In this document: positions 40,319 to 49,979 of the stretch, piece by piece
Numbering within the stretch: position 1 is the stretch's first letter
Layout of the letters: each line of letters starts with the position of its first letter
Assembly (NCBI RefSeq): GCF_900536025.1
Contig: NZ_UNOZ01000002.1
Location: 372,001-436,000 of the forward strand
Reading direction: 5' to 3'
DNA length: 64,000 nucleotides
Origin: Pseudomonas reidholzensis
GTDB taxonomy: Bacteria > Pseudomonadota > Gammaproteobacteria > Pseudomonadales > Pseudomonadaceae
Made by a program: the position numbers and the translations under genes
The notes under the pieces: model-generated
Told to the model about the DNA's origin: nothing
Databases searched by the model: none
The model's input: only the letters and a program-made list of their open reading frames with translations

Positions 40319-40420
40319 CTGGCCCCTTCGCGGGGCAAGCCCGCTCCCACAGGTACGGCGCCGCTCTGGCGGCCAGTAGAGAACCTGTGGGAGCGGGCTT
40401 GCCCCGCGAAGGGGCCGGCA
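40319..40420. repeat. REP pair
   Basis: Head-to-head units CCCCTTCGCGGGGCAAGCCC (from 40323) and its near-exact complement ending 40414, flanked by GCTGGCCC/GGGCCGGC. It separates convergent envZ and rimK. Confidence 0.9.
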
Positions 40421-40429
40421 CAGCCAGTA

Positions 40430-41335
40430 TCAACCTTTGCCTTTGGTGCGGGTCTGGTTCGGCCCGCCATTCTTCTCCAGGTGCTCGATGATCATCCCCG
40501 CCACGTCCTTGCTGGTGGTCACCTCGATACCCTCCAGCCCTGGCGATGAATTGACCTCCATCACCAACGGCCCGTGATTGGAGCGCAGGATATCCACCCC
40601 CGCCACGCTCAGCCCCATCACCTTGGCCGCGCGGATGGCGGTGATGCGCTCCTCCGGGGTGATCTTGATCAGGCTGGCAACCCCACCGCGGTGCAGGTTG
40701 GAGCGGAATTCGCCAGGCTTGGCCTGACGCTTCATCGAGGCGATCACCTTGTCGCCGACCACGAAGCAGCGGATATCGGCGCCACCGGCTTCCTTGATGT
40801 ACTCCTGGACCATGATGTTCTGCTTCAGGCCCATGAACGCCTCGATCACCGATTCGGCCGCCTGGGTGGTCTCGCACAGCACCACGCCGATGCCTTGCGT
40901 GCCTTCCAGCACCTTGATCACCAGTGGCGCGCCGTTGACCATCTGGATCAGGTCAGGGATGTCGTCCGGTGAATGCGCGAAGCCAGTGATCGGCAGGCCG
41001 ATGCCACGCCGCGAGAGCAGCTGCAGCGAGCGCAGCTTGTCGCGCGAGCGGGCGATGGCGACCGACTCGTTGAGCGGGTAGACGCCCATCATCTCGAACT
41101 GGCGCAGGACTGCGCAGCCATAGAACGTGACCGACGCACCGATCCGCGGGATCACCGCGTCGAACCCTTCCAGCGGTTTGCCGCGGTAGTGGATCTGCGG
41201 CTTGTGGCTGGCGATGTTCATGTAGGCGCGCAGGGTATCGATCACAACCATCTCATGGCCGCGCTGGGTACCGGCTTCAACCAGGCGGCGGGTGGAATAC
41301 AGACGCGGGTTACGCGACAGCACAGCGATCTTCAT
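40430..41335 (-). CDS. rimK: Ribosomal protein S6 glutamate ligase-like ATP-grasp enzyme
   Basis: 301 residues, ATP-grasp fold: [18 protein letters not shown] at the N-terminus, [19 protein letters not shown] (ATP-binding), [21 protein letters not shown] and [14 protein letters not shown] (metal-binding Glu/Asn). RimK adds glutamates to the C-terminus of S6 (and makes poly-glutamate in E. coli); in pseudomonads it is linked to cyclic-di-GMP and to ribosome remodelling. It overlaps the upstream retropepsin-like gene by 4 bp. Confidence 0.93.
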   Translation of the reverse strand: MKIAVLSRNPRLYSTRRLVEAGTQRGHEMVVIDTLRAYMNIASHKPQIHYRGKPLEGFDAVIPRIGASVTFYGCAVLRQFEMMGVYPLNESVAIARSRDKLRSLQLLSRRGIGLPITGFAHSPDDIPDLIQMVNGAPLVIKVLEGTQGIGVVLCETTQAAESVIEAFMGLKQNIMVQEYIKEAGGADIRCFVVGDKVIASMKRQAKPGEFRSNLHRGGVASLIKITPEERITAIRAAKVMGLSVAGVDILRSNHGPLVMEVNSSPGLEGIEVTTSKDVAGMIIEHLEKNGGPNQTRTKGKG

Positions 41336-41814
41336 GCAGCACCTGTGACAGGGGAAAGGGTGGCCGGAAAGGCCGGTTTGTCCTGAACGTATTTCAACCC
41401 AGGGTTGACCACCAGTTGGCCGTGGATCAACGCCTTGGAACCGAGCAGCAAGCGATAGCGCATGGCCTTGCGACAGGCCAGGGTGAACTCCACCTCCCAG
41501 ACTCGATCACCCAGCGCCAGGGCCGTACGGATCACGTAGCGGACCTGGGCATGGCCATTCGAGCTCTTGATGGTCTTCCTGGTGACCAGCGGTGCCTCAC
41601 AGCGGCGATGGCGCAGTTGCACCACTGTGCCCAGGTGCGCAGTAAAGCGGACCCACGGCTGGCCGTCACGTTCAAACGTTTCGACGTCTGTCGCGTGCAG
41701 GCTGGAGGTGCTGGCACCGGTGTCGATCTTGGCGCGCAGCCCGGCCACACCGAGGTCGGGCAAGGCCACCCACTCGCGCAGGCCGATCACACTCAGATGG
41801 TCAAATGTCTTCAC
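41332..41814 (-). CDS. rimB: Retropepsin-like (ATP-dependent zinc) protease, RimB-like
   Basis: 160 residues. The motif [16 protein letters not shown] (about residues 26-41) is the aspartic DTGA signature of retropepsin-like RimB/'ATP-dependent zinc protease' proteins; [11 protein letters not shown] near residue 120 is the second conserved block. In P. fluorescens rimB is in an operon with rimK and modulates S6 glutamation. Here it is first of two genes and overlaps rimK by 4 bp. No rimA-like small gene was found directly upstream. Confidence 0.82.
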   Translation of the reverse strand: MKTFDHLSVIGLREWVALPDLGVAGLRAKIDTGASTSSLHATDVETFERDGQPWVRFTAHLGTVVQLRHRRCEAPLVTRKTIKSSNGHAQVRYVIRTALALGDRVWEVEFTLACRKAMRYRLLLGSKALIHGQLVVNPGLKYVQDKPAFPATLSPVTGAA

Positions 41815-41923
41815 TAATCACACCCTGCGAATAAGGTGGTGAACTTTAAAGATCGCGGCGTTTTTTTGCATCCGTCAGTCACGGTAGTACAGTTCCATGA
41901 AAGACAGAATTCGAGGACACGAG

Positions 41924-42325
41924 ATGGCACAAAAGTCTGAAGACGACGACAAGGTGCGCCTGGACAAATGGCTGTGGGCGGCGCGCTTCTACAAGACCCG
42001 GGCATTGGCCAAGGCGGCCATCGAAAGTGGCAAGGTGCATTGCCGTGGTGAGCGCTGCAAGCCGAGCAAGGAGCCGCGGGTGGGCGACGAGCTGGTCCTG
42101 CGCACCGGCTTCGACGAGCGCACCGTGCGGGTCATCGCGCTCTCGGTGGTGCGCCGCGGCGCGCCTGAGGCGCAGCTGTTGTATGAGGAGACCGAAGAGA
42201 GCATCCGCCGCCGTGAACAGCTGGCGCAGCAGCGCAAGGACGGCGCGCTGGGGATGACCACCGATGGCCGGCCAAACAAGAAGCAGCGGCGCCAGATCCA
42301 TCAGTTGCATGGCAGTTTTGAGTGA
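41924..42325 (+). CDS. hslR: Ribosome-associated heat-shock protein Hsp15
   Basis: 133 residues from ATG 41924 (GAGGA 9 nt upstream); an in-frame ATG at 41897 would add nine residues. S4 RNA-binding domain from VRLDKWLWAARFYKTRALAK (residues 11-30) through GKVHCRGERCKPSKEPRVGDEL; a basic C-terminal tail GRPNKKQRRQIHQL. Hsp15 binds free 50S subunits carrying stalled nascent chains. It precedes hslO, as in many gamma-proteobacteria. Confidence 0.92.
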   Translation: MAQKSEDDDKVRLDKWLWAARFYKTRALAKAAIESGKVHCRGERCKPSKEPRVGDELVLRTGFDERTVRVIALSVVRRGAPEAQLLYEETEESIRRREQLAQQRKDGALGMTTDGRPNKKQRRQIHQLHGSFE

Positions 42326-42653
42326 GTGGTAGCGCTTTTGCCGGGCAAACCCTTGGAAAACAGCGTGCGAACCACCATTTAGGTAGGCAGGGCCCGGCCA
42401 TGGAGCAGCCACTCGTCTGAAGACAGACAGCGGAACTGGCCAAAAGGCCATGGCCGCAAACACAGTAGAGCAGCCGCCCACAGGGTGCACGCTGGCAGGC
42501 GTGCACAGCCTCGGCTTGCTTGGAAGAGTGGCCGAATGCCCCTAAGATACTGCCATTGCCAACGGGCCATGGAGCGCCACCGACGCGCTCCTCAGCGGGC
42601 CTTCGCGCAAGGCGCGTAACCCATCGATACCCTATTTCAGACAGCCAGAACCT
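42326..42653. other. Intergenic region hslR-hslO with hairpins
   Basis: 328 bp without a credible gene. It contains a perfect hairpin GTGCACGC-TGGCAG-GCGTGCAC (42485-42506), GGCC-AAAA-GGCC near 42435, and the direct repeat GGCCATGGAGC at 42396-42406 and 42565-42575. TAAGAT at 42543-42548 is a possible -10 for hslO. A 63-codon open frame on the minus strand has no support. Confidence 0.45.
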
Positions 42654-43556
42654 ATGAGCGATTTGCCAGATACCGATTTCACCCAACGCTTCATTTTCGA
42701 TGACCGCGACGTGCGCGGCGAAATGGTCGGGTTGGAGCGCAGCTACGCCGAAGTGTTGGCCAAGCACCCCTACCCACAGCCGGTGGCGCAGCTGCTCGGC
42801 GAACTGATGGCCGCCGCCGCGCTGCTGGTCGGCACACTGAAGTTCGATGGCCTGCTGATTCTCCAGGCCCGTTCCGAAGGGCCGGTGCCCCTGCTGATGA
42901 TCGAATGCTCGAGCGAGCACGAGATCCGCGGCCTGGCGCGCTATGAGGCGGGCCAGATTGCGGATGACGCGACGCTCGCGGACCTGATGCCCGAAGGCGT
43001 CCTGGCACTGACCGTCGACCCGGTCAACGGCCAGCGCTACCAGGGCATGGTCGACCTGCATGGCCAGGACCTGTCGGAGTGTTTCACCAACTACTTCGTC
43101 ATGTCTCAGCAGATCAACACCTGCATCTCCCTCACCGCCGACGGCACGCGTGCCCGTGGTCTGCTGGTGCAGCAACTGCCGGCCGACCGTCAGAAAGACA
43201 GCGAAGACCGTGAAGAAAGCTGGAACCACGTCACGGCGCTGGCCAACACGGTCAAAGCCGAAGAACTGCTCGGCCTGGACAACGAAACCGTGCTGCACCG
43301 TCTGTACCACGAAGACGCCGTGCGCCTGTTCGATATTCAGCCGCTGAAGTTCCGCTGCAGCTGCTCGCGGGAACGTTCCGGCAATGCTCTGGTCAGTCTT
43401 GGCCAGGCCGACGCGCAGCAGTTGGTGATCGAACACGGTGGCCAGATCGAGGTCGATTGCCAGTTCTGCAATCAGCGTTATCTGTTTGATGCCACCGATG
43501 TGACGCAACTGTTTGCCGGTGGCGGGACTGACGCAGCGTCAGAAACTCGCCACTAA
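42654..43556 (+). CDS. hslO: Redox-regulated chaperone Hsp33
   Basis: 300 residues. N-terminal chaperone domain ([21 protein letters not shown], then [16 protein letters not shown]) and a C-terminal zinc centre with CSCSRERS (near residue 233) and CQFCNQRY (near 268), the four cysteines that release zinc and form disulfides on oxidation. It prevents aggregation under combined heat and oxidative stress. Confidence 0.95.
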   Translation: MSDLPDTDFTQRFIFDDRDVRGEMVGLERSYAEVLAKHPYPQPVAQLLGELMAAAALLVGTLKFDGLLILQARSEGPVPLLMIECSSEHEIRGLARYEAGQIADDATLADLMPEGVLALTVDPVNGQRYQGMVDLHGQDLSECFTNYFVMSQQINTCISLTADGTRARGLLVQQLPADRQKDSEDREESWNHVTALANTVKAEELLGLDNETVLHRLYHEDAVRLFDIQPLKFRCSCSRERSGNALVSLGQADAQQLVIEHGGQIEVDCQFCNQRYLFDATDVTQLFAGGGTDAASETRH

Positions 43557-43735
43557 AACGTTTCATCACAGGAGATTCTCCTGTCGAATTGCGCTAAACC
43601 GGAGTTCTGACAGGAGGGGTCTACTTTTTTTGGGCGTTTCTGGCATAATCCGGCCACTTTTTTCGCTGTAGTAGTTTGAAACAGACAACTACAAAACGTT
43701 TGGAGCACTCGGCCTCGGGCCGGATGGGGTATCTC

Positions 43736-45277
43736 ATGACGCAAGCCAACAACACCGTGTACACCGACCTGAGCGTCGATGAGCTGGTAAAAGAAGCGCT
43801 GCAACGCGGTGAAGGCGTGCTAGCCGATACCGGCGCACTGGTCGTAGAGACTGGGCACCGTACTGGCCGTTCGCCGGCTGACCGTTTCATCGTCGAAGAA
43901 CCTTCCACCCAGGACGCCATCGCCTGGGGCCCGATCAACCGCAAGTTCCCGGCCGACAAGTTCGATGCCCTGTGGGCTCGCGTCGAGGCGTTCAACAACG
44001 CCCAGGAACACTTCGTTTCCTACGTTCATGTAGGTGCTGCCGAAGAGCACTACCTGCCGGTCAAGATGACCACTCAGACTGCCTGGCAGAACCTGTTCGG
44101 CCGTTGCCTGTTCATCAACCCGGCGCAGTACAACCCGTCCGGTCGTGACCAGTGGCAGGTGCTCAACGTTGCCAACTTCGAGTGCGTGCCTGAGCGTGAC
44201 GGCACCAACTCCGATGGTTGCGTGATCATCAACTTCGCCCAGAAGAAGGTCCTGATCGCAGGCATGCGTTACGCCGGCGAGATGAAGAAAGCCATGTTCT
44301 CGGTGCAGAACTTCCTGCTGCCGGCCGCCGACGTGCTGCCAATGCACTGCGCCGCCAACATCGGCGAAGCGGGCGACGTGACCCTGTTCTTCGGTCTGTC
44401 GGGCACCGGCAAGACCACCCTGTCGGCCGACGAAAGCCGTTACCTGATCGGTGACGACGAGCACGGCTGGGGCGAAGGCGTTGTCTTCAACATCGAAGGC
44501 GGCTGCTACGCCAAGTGCATCGACTTGTCCGAGAAGAACGAGCCGGTCATCTGGAAAGCCATCAAGCACGGCGCAGTGCTGGAAAACGTCGTCCTCGACG
44601 GTGCCAAGCACGCCGACTATGCCGATGTCAGCCTGACCCAGAACAGCCGCGCGGCCTACCCGCTGGAGCACGTTGCCAAGCGTTCCGAAGCGAACCTGGG
44701 CGGCGAGCCGAACGCAGTGATCTTCCTGACCTGCGACCTGACTGGCGTACTGCCGCCGGTGTCGATCCTGAACAACGAGCAGGCGGCCTACCACTTCCTG
44801 TCGGGTTACACCGCGCTGGTCGGTTCGACCGAAATGGGTTCGGGCGGCGGCATCAAGTCGACCTTCTCCACCTGCTTCGGCGCGCCGTTCTTCCCGCGTC
44901 CGGCTGGCGAGTACGCTGAGCTGCTGATCAAGCGCATCAAAGGTTTCGACTCCAAGGTGTACCTGGTCAACACCGGCTGGACCGGTGGTGGCTACGGCGT
45001 CGGCAAGCGCTTCAGCATCCCGACCACCCGTGCGGTGATCGCGGCGATCCAGAGCGGCGCACTGGTCGGTACCGAGACCGAGCACCTGGACATCATCAAC
45101 CTGGACGTGCCGAAGGCAGTTGCCGGCGTTGACACCAACCTGCTCAACCCGCGTACCAACTGGGAAGACCAGGCTGCCTACGACGAAGCAGCCAAGGGCC
45201 TGGCCAAGCTGTTCACCGAGAACTTCAAGAAGTTCGACGTTTCCGACGCCATCAAGGCGGCTGGCCCACAGCTGTAA
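43736..45277 (+). CDS. pckA: Phosphoenolpyruvate carboxykinase (ATP)
   Basis: 513 residues from ATG 43736 ([17 protein letters not shown]); the open frame starts 20 codons earlier without a ribosome-binding site. P-loop [13 protein letters not shown] (near residue 225), metal-site DDEHGW, and [10 protein letters not shown] (near 42) are PEPCK-ATP signatures. It decarboxylates oxaloacetate to phosphoenolpyruvate with ATP, the first step of gluconeogenesis. Codon use points to high expression. CATAAT at 43652-43657 is a possible -10. A strong terminator follows. Confidence 0.95.
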   Translation: MTQANNTVYTDLSVDELVKEALQRGEGVLADTGALVVETGHRTGRSPADRFIVEEPSTQDAIAWGPINRKFPADKFDALWARVEAFNNAQEHFVSYVHVGAAEEHYLPVKMTTQTAWQNLFGRCLFINPAQYNPSGRDQWQVLNVANFECVPERDGTNSDGCVIINFAQKKVLIAGMRYAGEMKKAMFSVQNFLLPAADVLPMHCAANIGEAGDVTLFFGLSGTGKTTLSADESRYLIGDDEHGWGEGVVFNIEGGCYAKCIDLSEKNEPVIWKAIKHGAVLENVVLDGAKHADYADVSLTQNSRAAYPLEHVAKRSEANLGGEPNAVIFLTCDLTGVLPPVSILNNEQAAYHFLSGYTALVGSTEMGSGGGIKSTFSTCFGAPFFPRPAGEYAELLIKRIKGFDSKVYLVNTGWTGGGYGVGKRFSIPTTRAVIAAIQSGALVGTETEHLDIINLDVPKAVAGVDTNLLNPRTNWEDQAAYDEAAKGLAKLFTENFKKFDVSDAIKAAGPQL

Positions 45278-45298
45278 GCTGTAGCCTGCAGGACCAAG

Positions 45299-45326
45299 AA
45301 GCCGCCCCTCGGGGCGGCTTTTTTGT
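45299..45326 (+). terminator. Rho-independent terminator after pckA
   Basis: GCCGCCC (45301-45307), CTCG loop, GGGCGGC (45312-45318), then six T. Confidence 0.95.
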
Positions 45327-45445
45327 GGGTGATTGAAAGGTGTCGGGTGATCGCGGGGCCTGGGCACATTCCTGAGCGATAACTTCACCCGCCTGCGCAA
45401 ATCTGTTTCACTGCTACCAACCCCTCGGCCACAGCGACTACCACC

Positions 45446-45880
45446 ATGACCGAATCCCCCAAGCGCCCCGACTTCAATCACTTCCACCCGATCCTCACCC
45501 GCCCGCAGGACAACGACCTCAACGGCCACATCGCCGGTGCCACGGTGCACGGTTTCTTCGAAACCGCGATCCAGGCGTTTCTGATCGAGCAGGCCGAGCT
45601 GGACCTGCGCGCGGGCGCGCTGGTGGGCCTGGTGATCAGTTCGACGGCGGAGTTCTATGCCTTGCCGGCCTTCCCCGACGTGCTCGAAGTCGGCCTGGGC
45701 GTAACGCGCCTGGGGGGCAGCACGGTGGAGTACCGGCTGGCGCTGTTCCGCCCGGGCGAGGCTGAAGCCTGTGCGGCGGGCACGCTGGTGCAGGTGTTCG
45801 TCGAGCGCACCTCTGGCACGCCGGCGGCGCTGCCCGAGGCGTTGCAGGTGATCCTGGCCGGCCTGCAGCTCAACCACTGA
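45446..45880 (+). CDS. Hotdog acyl-CoA thioesterase (4HBT type)
   Basis: 144 residues. LTRPQDNDLNGHIAGATVHGFFETA has the D-x-N-G-H pattern of 4-hydroxybenzoyl-CoA thioesterase-like proteins (Asp replaced by N-D-L-N-G-H order), with VGLVISSTAEFYALPAFPDVLEVGLGV and GGSTVEYRLALF following. It probably hydrolyses a short or medium acyl-CoA. Stand-alone gene between two terminators. Confidence 0.82.
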   Translation: MTESPKRPDFNHFHPILTRPQDNDLNGHIAGATVHGFFETAIQAFLIEQAELDLRAGALVGLVISSTAEFYALPAFPDVLEVGLGVTRLGGSTVEYRLALFRPGEAEACAAGTLVQVFVERTSGTPAALPEALQVILAGLQLNH

Positions 45881-45884
45881 ACAT

Positions 45885-45915
45885 AAAAAAGCCCCGCCGG
45901 TAAGGGCGGGGCTCT
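45885..45915. terminator. Bidirectional terminator
   Basis: AGCCCCGCC (45890-45898) with GGCGGGGCT (45905-45913), loop GGTAAG, preceded by six A and followed by CTT; it serves the thioesterase gene and, through the A-run, the convergent glycine-zipper gene. Confidence 0.85.
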
Positions 45916-45945
45916 TGGATGCGCTCAGGCCTGGGCCTTCAGGCA

Positions 45946-46431
45946 TCAATGACGCCAGTGGCGCTTGTTCTTGTGCTTGCGGTGGCCGTAGTGATGGCCG
46001 CGGTCATAGTGCCGGCGATCATCATCGTAGCCACGACGGGAGCGGCGCTCGTCACGCTCGTCTTCGTCCGCCTTGTTGCCCATGTAGTTACCCAGCGCGC
46101 CACCGGCACCGCCGCCTGCGGCTGCACCGATGTAGCTGCCATTGGTACCGCCGACACTGCGGCCCAGTACGTTACCGCCGGCCGCGCCCAAGGCACCGCC
46201 GATCGCCGCTTCGCCACGTTGGCGTTTGTCGGCGCCGACCGCACTGCCGGCCGCGCCGCCCAGGCCTGCGCCAATCGCGCCGCCGGTGCTGCCGCCGATC
46301 TGCTGGCCGACCACTGAGCCGAGTACCCCACCCAATGCGCCGCCAATACCGGCTTCGGTGGTGCCGCCCGCCATGGCAACGCCGCTGAGCAGGCCAAGAG
46401 ACAACAACAGAATCGAGGAGTACTTCTTCAT
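45946..46431 (-). CDS. Glycine-zipper domain envelope protein
   Basis: 161 residues from ATG 46431 (MKKYSSILLLSLGLLSGVAMAGG; the longer frame adds 31 residues before the signal peptide). After the signal peptide a long Gly/Ala-rich glycine-zipper (about 25-125, GIGGALGGVLGSVVGQQIGG and similar repeats) is followed by a charged tail rich in Arg, Asp and His (HYDRGHHYGHRKHKNKRHWRH pattern split by basic residues). Likely an outer-membrane or periplasmic structural protein; the His-rich end could bind metal. Function unknown. Confidence 0.85.
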   Translation of the reverse strand: MKKYSSILLLSLGLLSGVAMAGGTTEAGIGGALGGVLGSVVGQQIGGSTGGAIGAGLGGAAGSAVGADKRQRGEAAIGGALGAAGGNVLGRSVGGTNGSYIGAAAGGGAGGALGNYMGNKADEDERDERRSRRGYDDDRRHYDRGHHYGHRKHKNKRHWRH

Positions 46432-46590
46432 CGAGAAAGCCTCATAGGGATGACGAGGGCGAATTTGAGGCTCTGGACGAAGGCTGGCAATCAAAATCCG
46501 ACGAGTAGCACGAGTTGTACACAATTCTCTAAGTTACTGTTTTCAGGGTGAAACTTTCCCGTTTTTCGGGTGTCATAGGTTACTTGAGAC

Positions 46591-46627
46591 AAAGCCCTGA
46601 GCCTTACGGACAGGGCTTTTTTTGTGC
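46591..46627 (+). terminator. Intrinsic terminator, plus-strand strong
   Basis: AAAGCCCTG (46591-46599), 11-nt loop, CAGGGCTTT (46611-46619), T-run to 46623. On the minus strand it can end the oxidoreductase transcript (stop at 46630), though its T-run there is short. On the plus strand it is strong but no plus gene precedes it. Confidence 0.75.
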
Positions 46628-46629
46628 CT

Positions 46630-48969
46630 TCAGATAATCCGCCCGGTGTCGCCAGCGCGCTCGAGTTTGATCGCGATGAACTTCGACGTCGGCGTGTGGC
46701 TGCCGTCGCCGACGCTTTCCAGCGGCACCAGTGGGTTGACCTCCGGGTAGTACGCCGCGGCCTGTCCCGCCGGGATGTCGTAGGCGAGCAGGGTAAAGCC
46801 CTGCACCCGGCGCACCAGTCCGTCGTCCCAGAGCGAGACGATGTCCACCTTCTGCCCCGGCGCGAAGCCGAGCCGGATGATGTCCGCCTCGTTGACGAAC
46901 AGCACGTCACGCTGCGCCTTGACCCCGCGGTAGCGGTCATCCAGGCCATAGATCGTGGTGTTGTACTGATCATGCGAGCGCATCGACTGCATGATCAGGT
47001 CCGGCAGTTGGCCGCTGGCGCGTACGCGCGGGTCGAGCAGGCTGTCGGGCAGCAGGTTGGCCTTGAAGTTGGCACGGCCGCTGGCGGTTTTCCACTGCCG
47101 GCTGCCGGCGCTGTTGCCCAGGTAGAAGCCGCCTGGGTGGCGCAGGCGCTGGTTGAAGTCGGTAAAGCCCGGGATGGTGTCGGCGATCAGCTCGCGAATG
47201 CGGTCATAGTCGGCCACCAGCCAGTGCCAGTCGACCGGTTGCTTGCCCAGCGTGGCGGCGGCAATCCCGGCGACCACCGCAGGCTCCGAGCGCATCTGCC
47301 TGGACAGCGGGTGCAACTGGCCGTTGGAGGCATGCACCATGCTGAACGAGTCTTCCACGGTGACCGCCTGCGGCCCCTCGGCCTGCAGGTCGATGTCGGT
47401 GCGCCCCAGGCACGGCAGGATCAGCGCCTGCTTGCCATGCACCAGGTGGCTGCGGTTGAGCTTGGTGCTGATGTGCACGGTCAGCTGGCAATTGCGCAGG
47501 GCGCGGGCGGTGCGCTGGGAGTCCGGGGTGGCCTGGGCGAAGTTGCCGCCCAGGCCGATGAACACCTTGGCCCGGCCTTCGAGCATGGCGTGGATCGCCT
47601 CGACGGTGTTGTGGCCGTTTTCACGTGGCACCGGGAAGTCGAAGCGCTTCTGCAGGGCATCGAGCAGGGCCGCAGGCGGGCGCTCATTGATCCCCATGGT
47701 GCGGTCGCCCTGCACGTTGCTGTGGCCACGCACCGGGCACAGGCCGGCGCCTGGCGCGCCGATGTTGCCGCGCAGCAGCATCAGGTTGACGATTTCCTGG
47801 ATGGTCGGCACCGAATGGCGGTGCTGGGTGATGCCCATCGCCCAGCACATGATCACCCGCTTGCCTTTGCAGTACATGCGCGCGGCCTGTTCGATCTCGG
47901 CCAGGGTCAGGCCCGACTGCGCTTGCAGCTGCTCCCACGGCGTGGCGTCGACCACCGCCAGGTACTCATTGATGCCCTGGCCGTGCTCGGCGATGAACAC
48001 GTGGTCGAACACCGCCGGCTCGCCGTTGGCCTGGGCTTCGCGCTCCCACTGCAAGAGAAACTTGGCCATGCCGCGCAGCAACGCCATGTCGCCGCCCAGG
48101 GCCGGACGGAAATACGCCGTGTTGGTCGGGCGGTCGCTGTTGGTGAGCATCTCCAAGGCATTCTGCGGGTGCTGGAAGCGCTCCAGGCCACGTTCCTTCA
48201 GCGGGTTGACGGAGACCACCTGGGCGCCCCGCTTGACCGCGTCGCGCAGCGGGTCGAGCATCCGCGGGTGGTTGGTGCCGGGGTTCTGGCCCCAGACGAA
48301 GATCGCGTCGGCGTGCTCGAAGTCATCGAAGGTCACCGTGCCCTTGCCGACCCCGACGCTCTGCCCCAGGGCCACGCCGCTGGCTTCGTGGCACATGTTC
48401 GAACAGTCCGGGAAGTTGTTGGTGCCGTAGGCGCGAACGAACAGCTGATAGAGAAACGCGGCCTCGTTGCTGGCCCGGCCCGAGGTATAGAACTCGGCCT
48501 GGTCGGGGCTGGTCAGGCCGTTGAGGTGGCGGGCGATGAGGGCGAAGGCGCTGTCCCAGTCGATCGGCTGGTAACGGTCGCTGGCCGGGTCGTAGACCAT
48601 CGGCTCGGTCAGCCGGCCCTGGTATTCGAGCCAGTAGTCGCTCTGCTCGAGCAGCGCGCTGACGCTGTAGCGGGCGAAGAACGCGGCGTCGACGCGACGT
48701 TTGGTGGCTTCCCAGTTGACCGCCTTGGCGCCGTTCTCGCAGAACTTGACCATGCCGCTCTCGGGGGAGTCGCCCCAGGCGCAGCCCGGGCAGTCGAAGC
48801 CGCCGTGCTGGTTGGTCTTGAGCAGGGCGCGGATGTTCTTCAGCGCGTTATCGCTGCCGACCCAGGCCTTGGCCACGCTGCGCAGCGCACCCCAGCCGCC
48901 GGCGGCGCCGTGGTAGGGCTTGTAGCGGGGAGGGGTGTGTTCTTGCGGCAGTTGCTGATGCGAGGTCAC
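46630..48969 (-). CDS. FdhF/YdeP-family molybdopterin oxidoreductase
   Basis: 779 residues from GTG 48969, 8 bp after the fdhD stop (start TSHQQLPQEHTPPRYKPYHG); the frame extends into fdhD. It has an N-terminal cysteine cluster FDCPGCAWGD...FCENGAK for an iron-sulfur centre, FYTSGRASNEAAFLYQLFVRAYGTNN, NMCHEASGVALGQSVGVGKG with Cys at the molybdenum-ligand position (selenocysteine in E. coli FdhF), and bis-MGD binding segments such as WGQNPGTNHPRM. It is a soluble formate dehydrogenase-like enzyme; the electron acceptor and true substrate are unknown, and no small subunits are encoded nearby. Confidence 0.88.
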   Translation of the reverse strand: MTSHQQLPQEHTPPRYKPYHGAAGGWGALRSVAKAWVGSDNALKNIRALLKTNQHGGFDCPGCAWGDSPESGMVKFCENGAKAVNWEATKRRVDAAFFARYSVSALLEQSDYWLEYQGRLTEPMVYDPASDRYQPIDWDSAFALIARHLNGLTSPDQAEFYTSGRASNEAAFLYQLFVRAYGTNNFPDCSNMCHEASGVALGQSVGVGKGTVTFDDFEHADAIFVWGQNPGTNHPRMLDPLRDAVKRGAQVVSVNPLKERGLERFQHPQNALEMLTNSDRPTNTAYFRPALGGDMALLRGMAKFLLQWEREAQANGEPAVFDHVFIAEHGQGINEYLAVVDATPWEQLQAQSGLTLAEIEQAARMYCKGKRVIMCWAMGITQHRHSVPTIQEIVNLMLLRGNIGAPGAGLCPVRGHSNVQGDRTMGINERPPAALLDALQKRFDFPVPRENGHNTVEAIHAMLEGRAKVFIGLGGNFAQATPDSQRTARALRNCQLTVHISTKLNRSHLVHGKQALILPCLGRTDIDLQAEGPQAVTVEDSFSMVHASNGQLHPLSRQMRSEPAVVAGIAAATLGKQPVDWHWLVADYDRIRELIADTIPGFTDFNQRLRHPGGFYLGNSAGSRQWKTASGRANFKANLLPDSLLDPRVRASGQLPDLIMQSMRSHDQYNTTIYGLDDRYRGVKAQRDVLFVNEADIIRLGFAPGQKVDIVSLWDDGLVRRVQGFTLLAYDIPAGQAAAYYPEVNPLVPLESVGDGSHTPTSKFIAIKLERAGDTGRII

Positions 48970-48977
48970 GGCGAGGA

Positions 48978-49805
48978 CTACTCCGCCACGGGGCTGAACA
49001 CCCGTGGTGCACTGTGTTTGGGCAGGTGGATAAGGTTGAGGTTGTGCGTGCGCGCCCATTGCAGGGCGAGGCCGGTGGGGGCCGAAAGGCTGACCAGGGT
49101 CTGGATGCCGGCGCGCAGCACCTTCTGGATCAACTCCAGGCTGCAGCGGCTGGTGACGATCGCCAGGCCGTCGCTGGTATCGATCTGCTGGCGCAGCAGG
49201 GCGCCGATCAGCTTGTCCAGGGCGTTGTGCCGGCCAATGTCTTCACGGCCCAGCAGCAGTTCGCCGGTGTGGTCCATGAACAGCGCGGCATGCACCGCCC
49301 CGCAATGCTGGCCGAGCGGCTGGAACGCGTCGATGCGTTGACGCAGGTCCTTCAGCCACCGCGCGGGCGGCAGCGGTGCGCCGGGCAGGCTGGTCAGGTC
49401 AGGCAAGGCCTGCTCGAGGGCTTCGACGCCACACAGGCCGCAGCCGCTGGTGCCGGCCAGTTGGCGGCGCTGATTCTTGAGGTTCCAGAAGGCGCGGCTG
49501 GCGATTTCCAGGTCGGCGTAGAGTGCCGAGCCTGTGCCTGAGAACTTCATGTCGTAGATCTCTGCCGCGCTTTCGACGATGCCGCTGCCGACGCTGAAAC
49601 CGACGGCGAAGTCTTCCAGGTCGGTGGGGCTGACCAGCATGACGGCCTGGTTGAGGCCGTTGAAGGCGATGGCCAGGGCGACCTCCTCGGCGAGCGGCGT
49701 GCTGGCGCGCGCGTCATCGCTGAGCGGGAGGTAGTCATAGGGGTTGCTGGCGGCGGGCAGGGACAACGGCGTGGACGCCGAGCAGACCGGAGGTTTGCTG
49801 TTCAT
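48978..49805 (-). CDS. fdhD: Formate dehydrogenase accessory sulfurtransferase
   Basis: 275 residues. TSGCGLCGVEALEQ carries the CxxC motif of FdhD (near residue 120), LLGREDIGRHNALDKLIG and TSRCSLELIQKVLRAGIQTLVSLSAPT are the other family blocks. FdhD passes sulfur from IscS to the molybdenum cofactor of formate dehydrogenases. It is co-transcribed with the oxidoreductase it should mature. Confidence 0.93.
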   Translation of the reverse strand: MNSKPPVCSASTPLSLPAASNPYDYLPLSDDARASTPLAEEVALAIAFNGLNQAVMLVSPTDLEDFAVGFSVGSGIVESAAEIYDMKFSGTGSALYADLEIASRAFWNLKNQRRQLAGTSGCGLCGVEALEQALPDLTSLPGAPLPPARWLKDLRQRIDAFQPLGQHCGAVHAALFMDHTGELLLGREDIGRHNALDKLIGALLRQQIDTSDGLAIVTSRCSLELIQKVLRAGIQTLVSLSAPTGLALQWARTHNLNLIHLPKHSAPRVFSPVAE

Positions 49806-49979
49806 CAGGGCGGATTACCGACGGCTTTTTACCCCCACAAGCCTAGGCCTGTGGGCTGGCGCCGTCTAATCGCTAGGCTCTATGCCTTGATAGAGCGCGT
49901 CGATGGGTCGCAGCGGGGCGGGTTGGGCAAAGCTGGCCTAGACTCCTGTGTCCGAGGAATCATCAACAAGGAGCACGTC

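Noticed and set aside
41815..41923. rimA-like small gene upstream of rimB
   Set aside because: No open frame with a start and ribosome-binding site on the minus strand in this short gap.
43820..45949. 709-codon open frame on the minus strand across pckA and the thioesterase gene
   Set aside because: Antisense to two well-supported genes and running through the pckA terminator; composition is a shadow of codon bias.
46630..48969. Selenocysteine in the FdhF-like protein
   Set aside because: The ligand position is an ordinary Cys codon and there is no in-frame TGA.
46624..49341. 905-codon open frame on the plus strand
   Set aside because: Antisense to the FdhF-like gene and fdhD, both with clear motifs.
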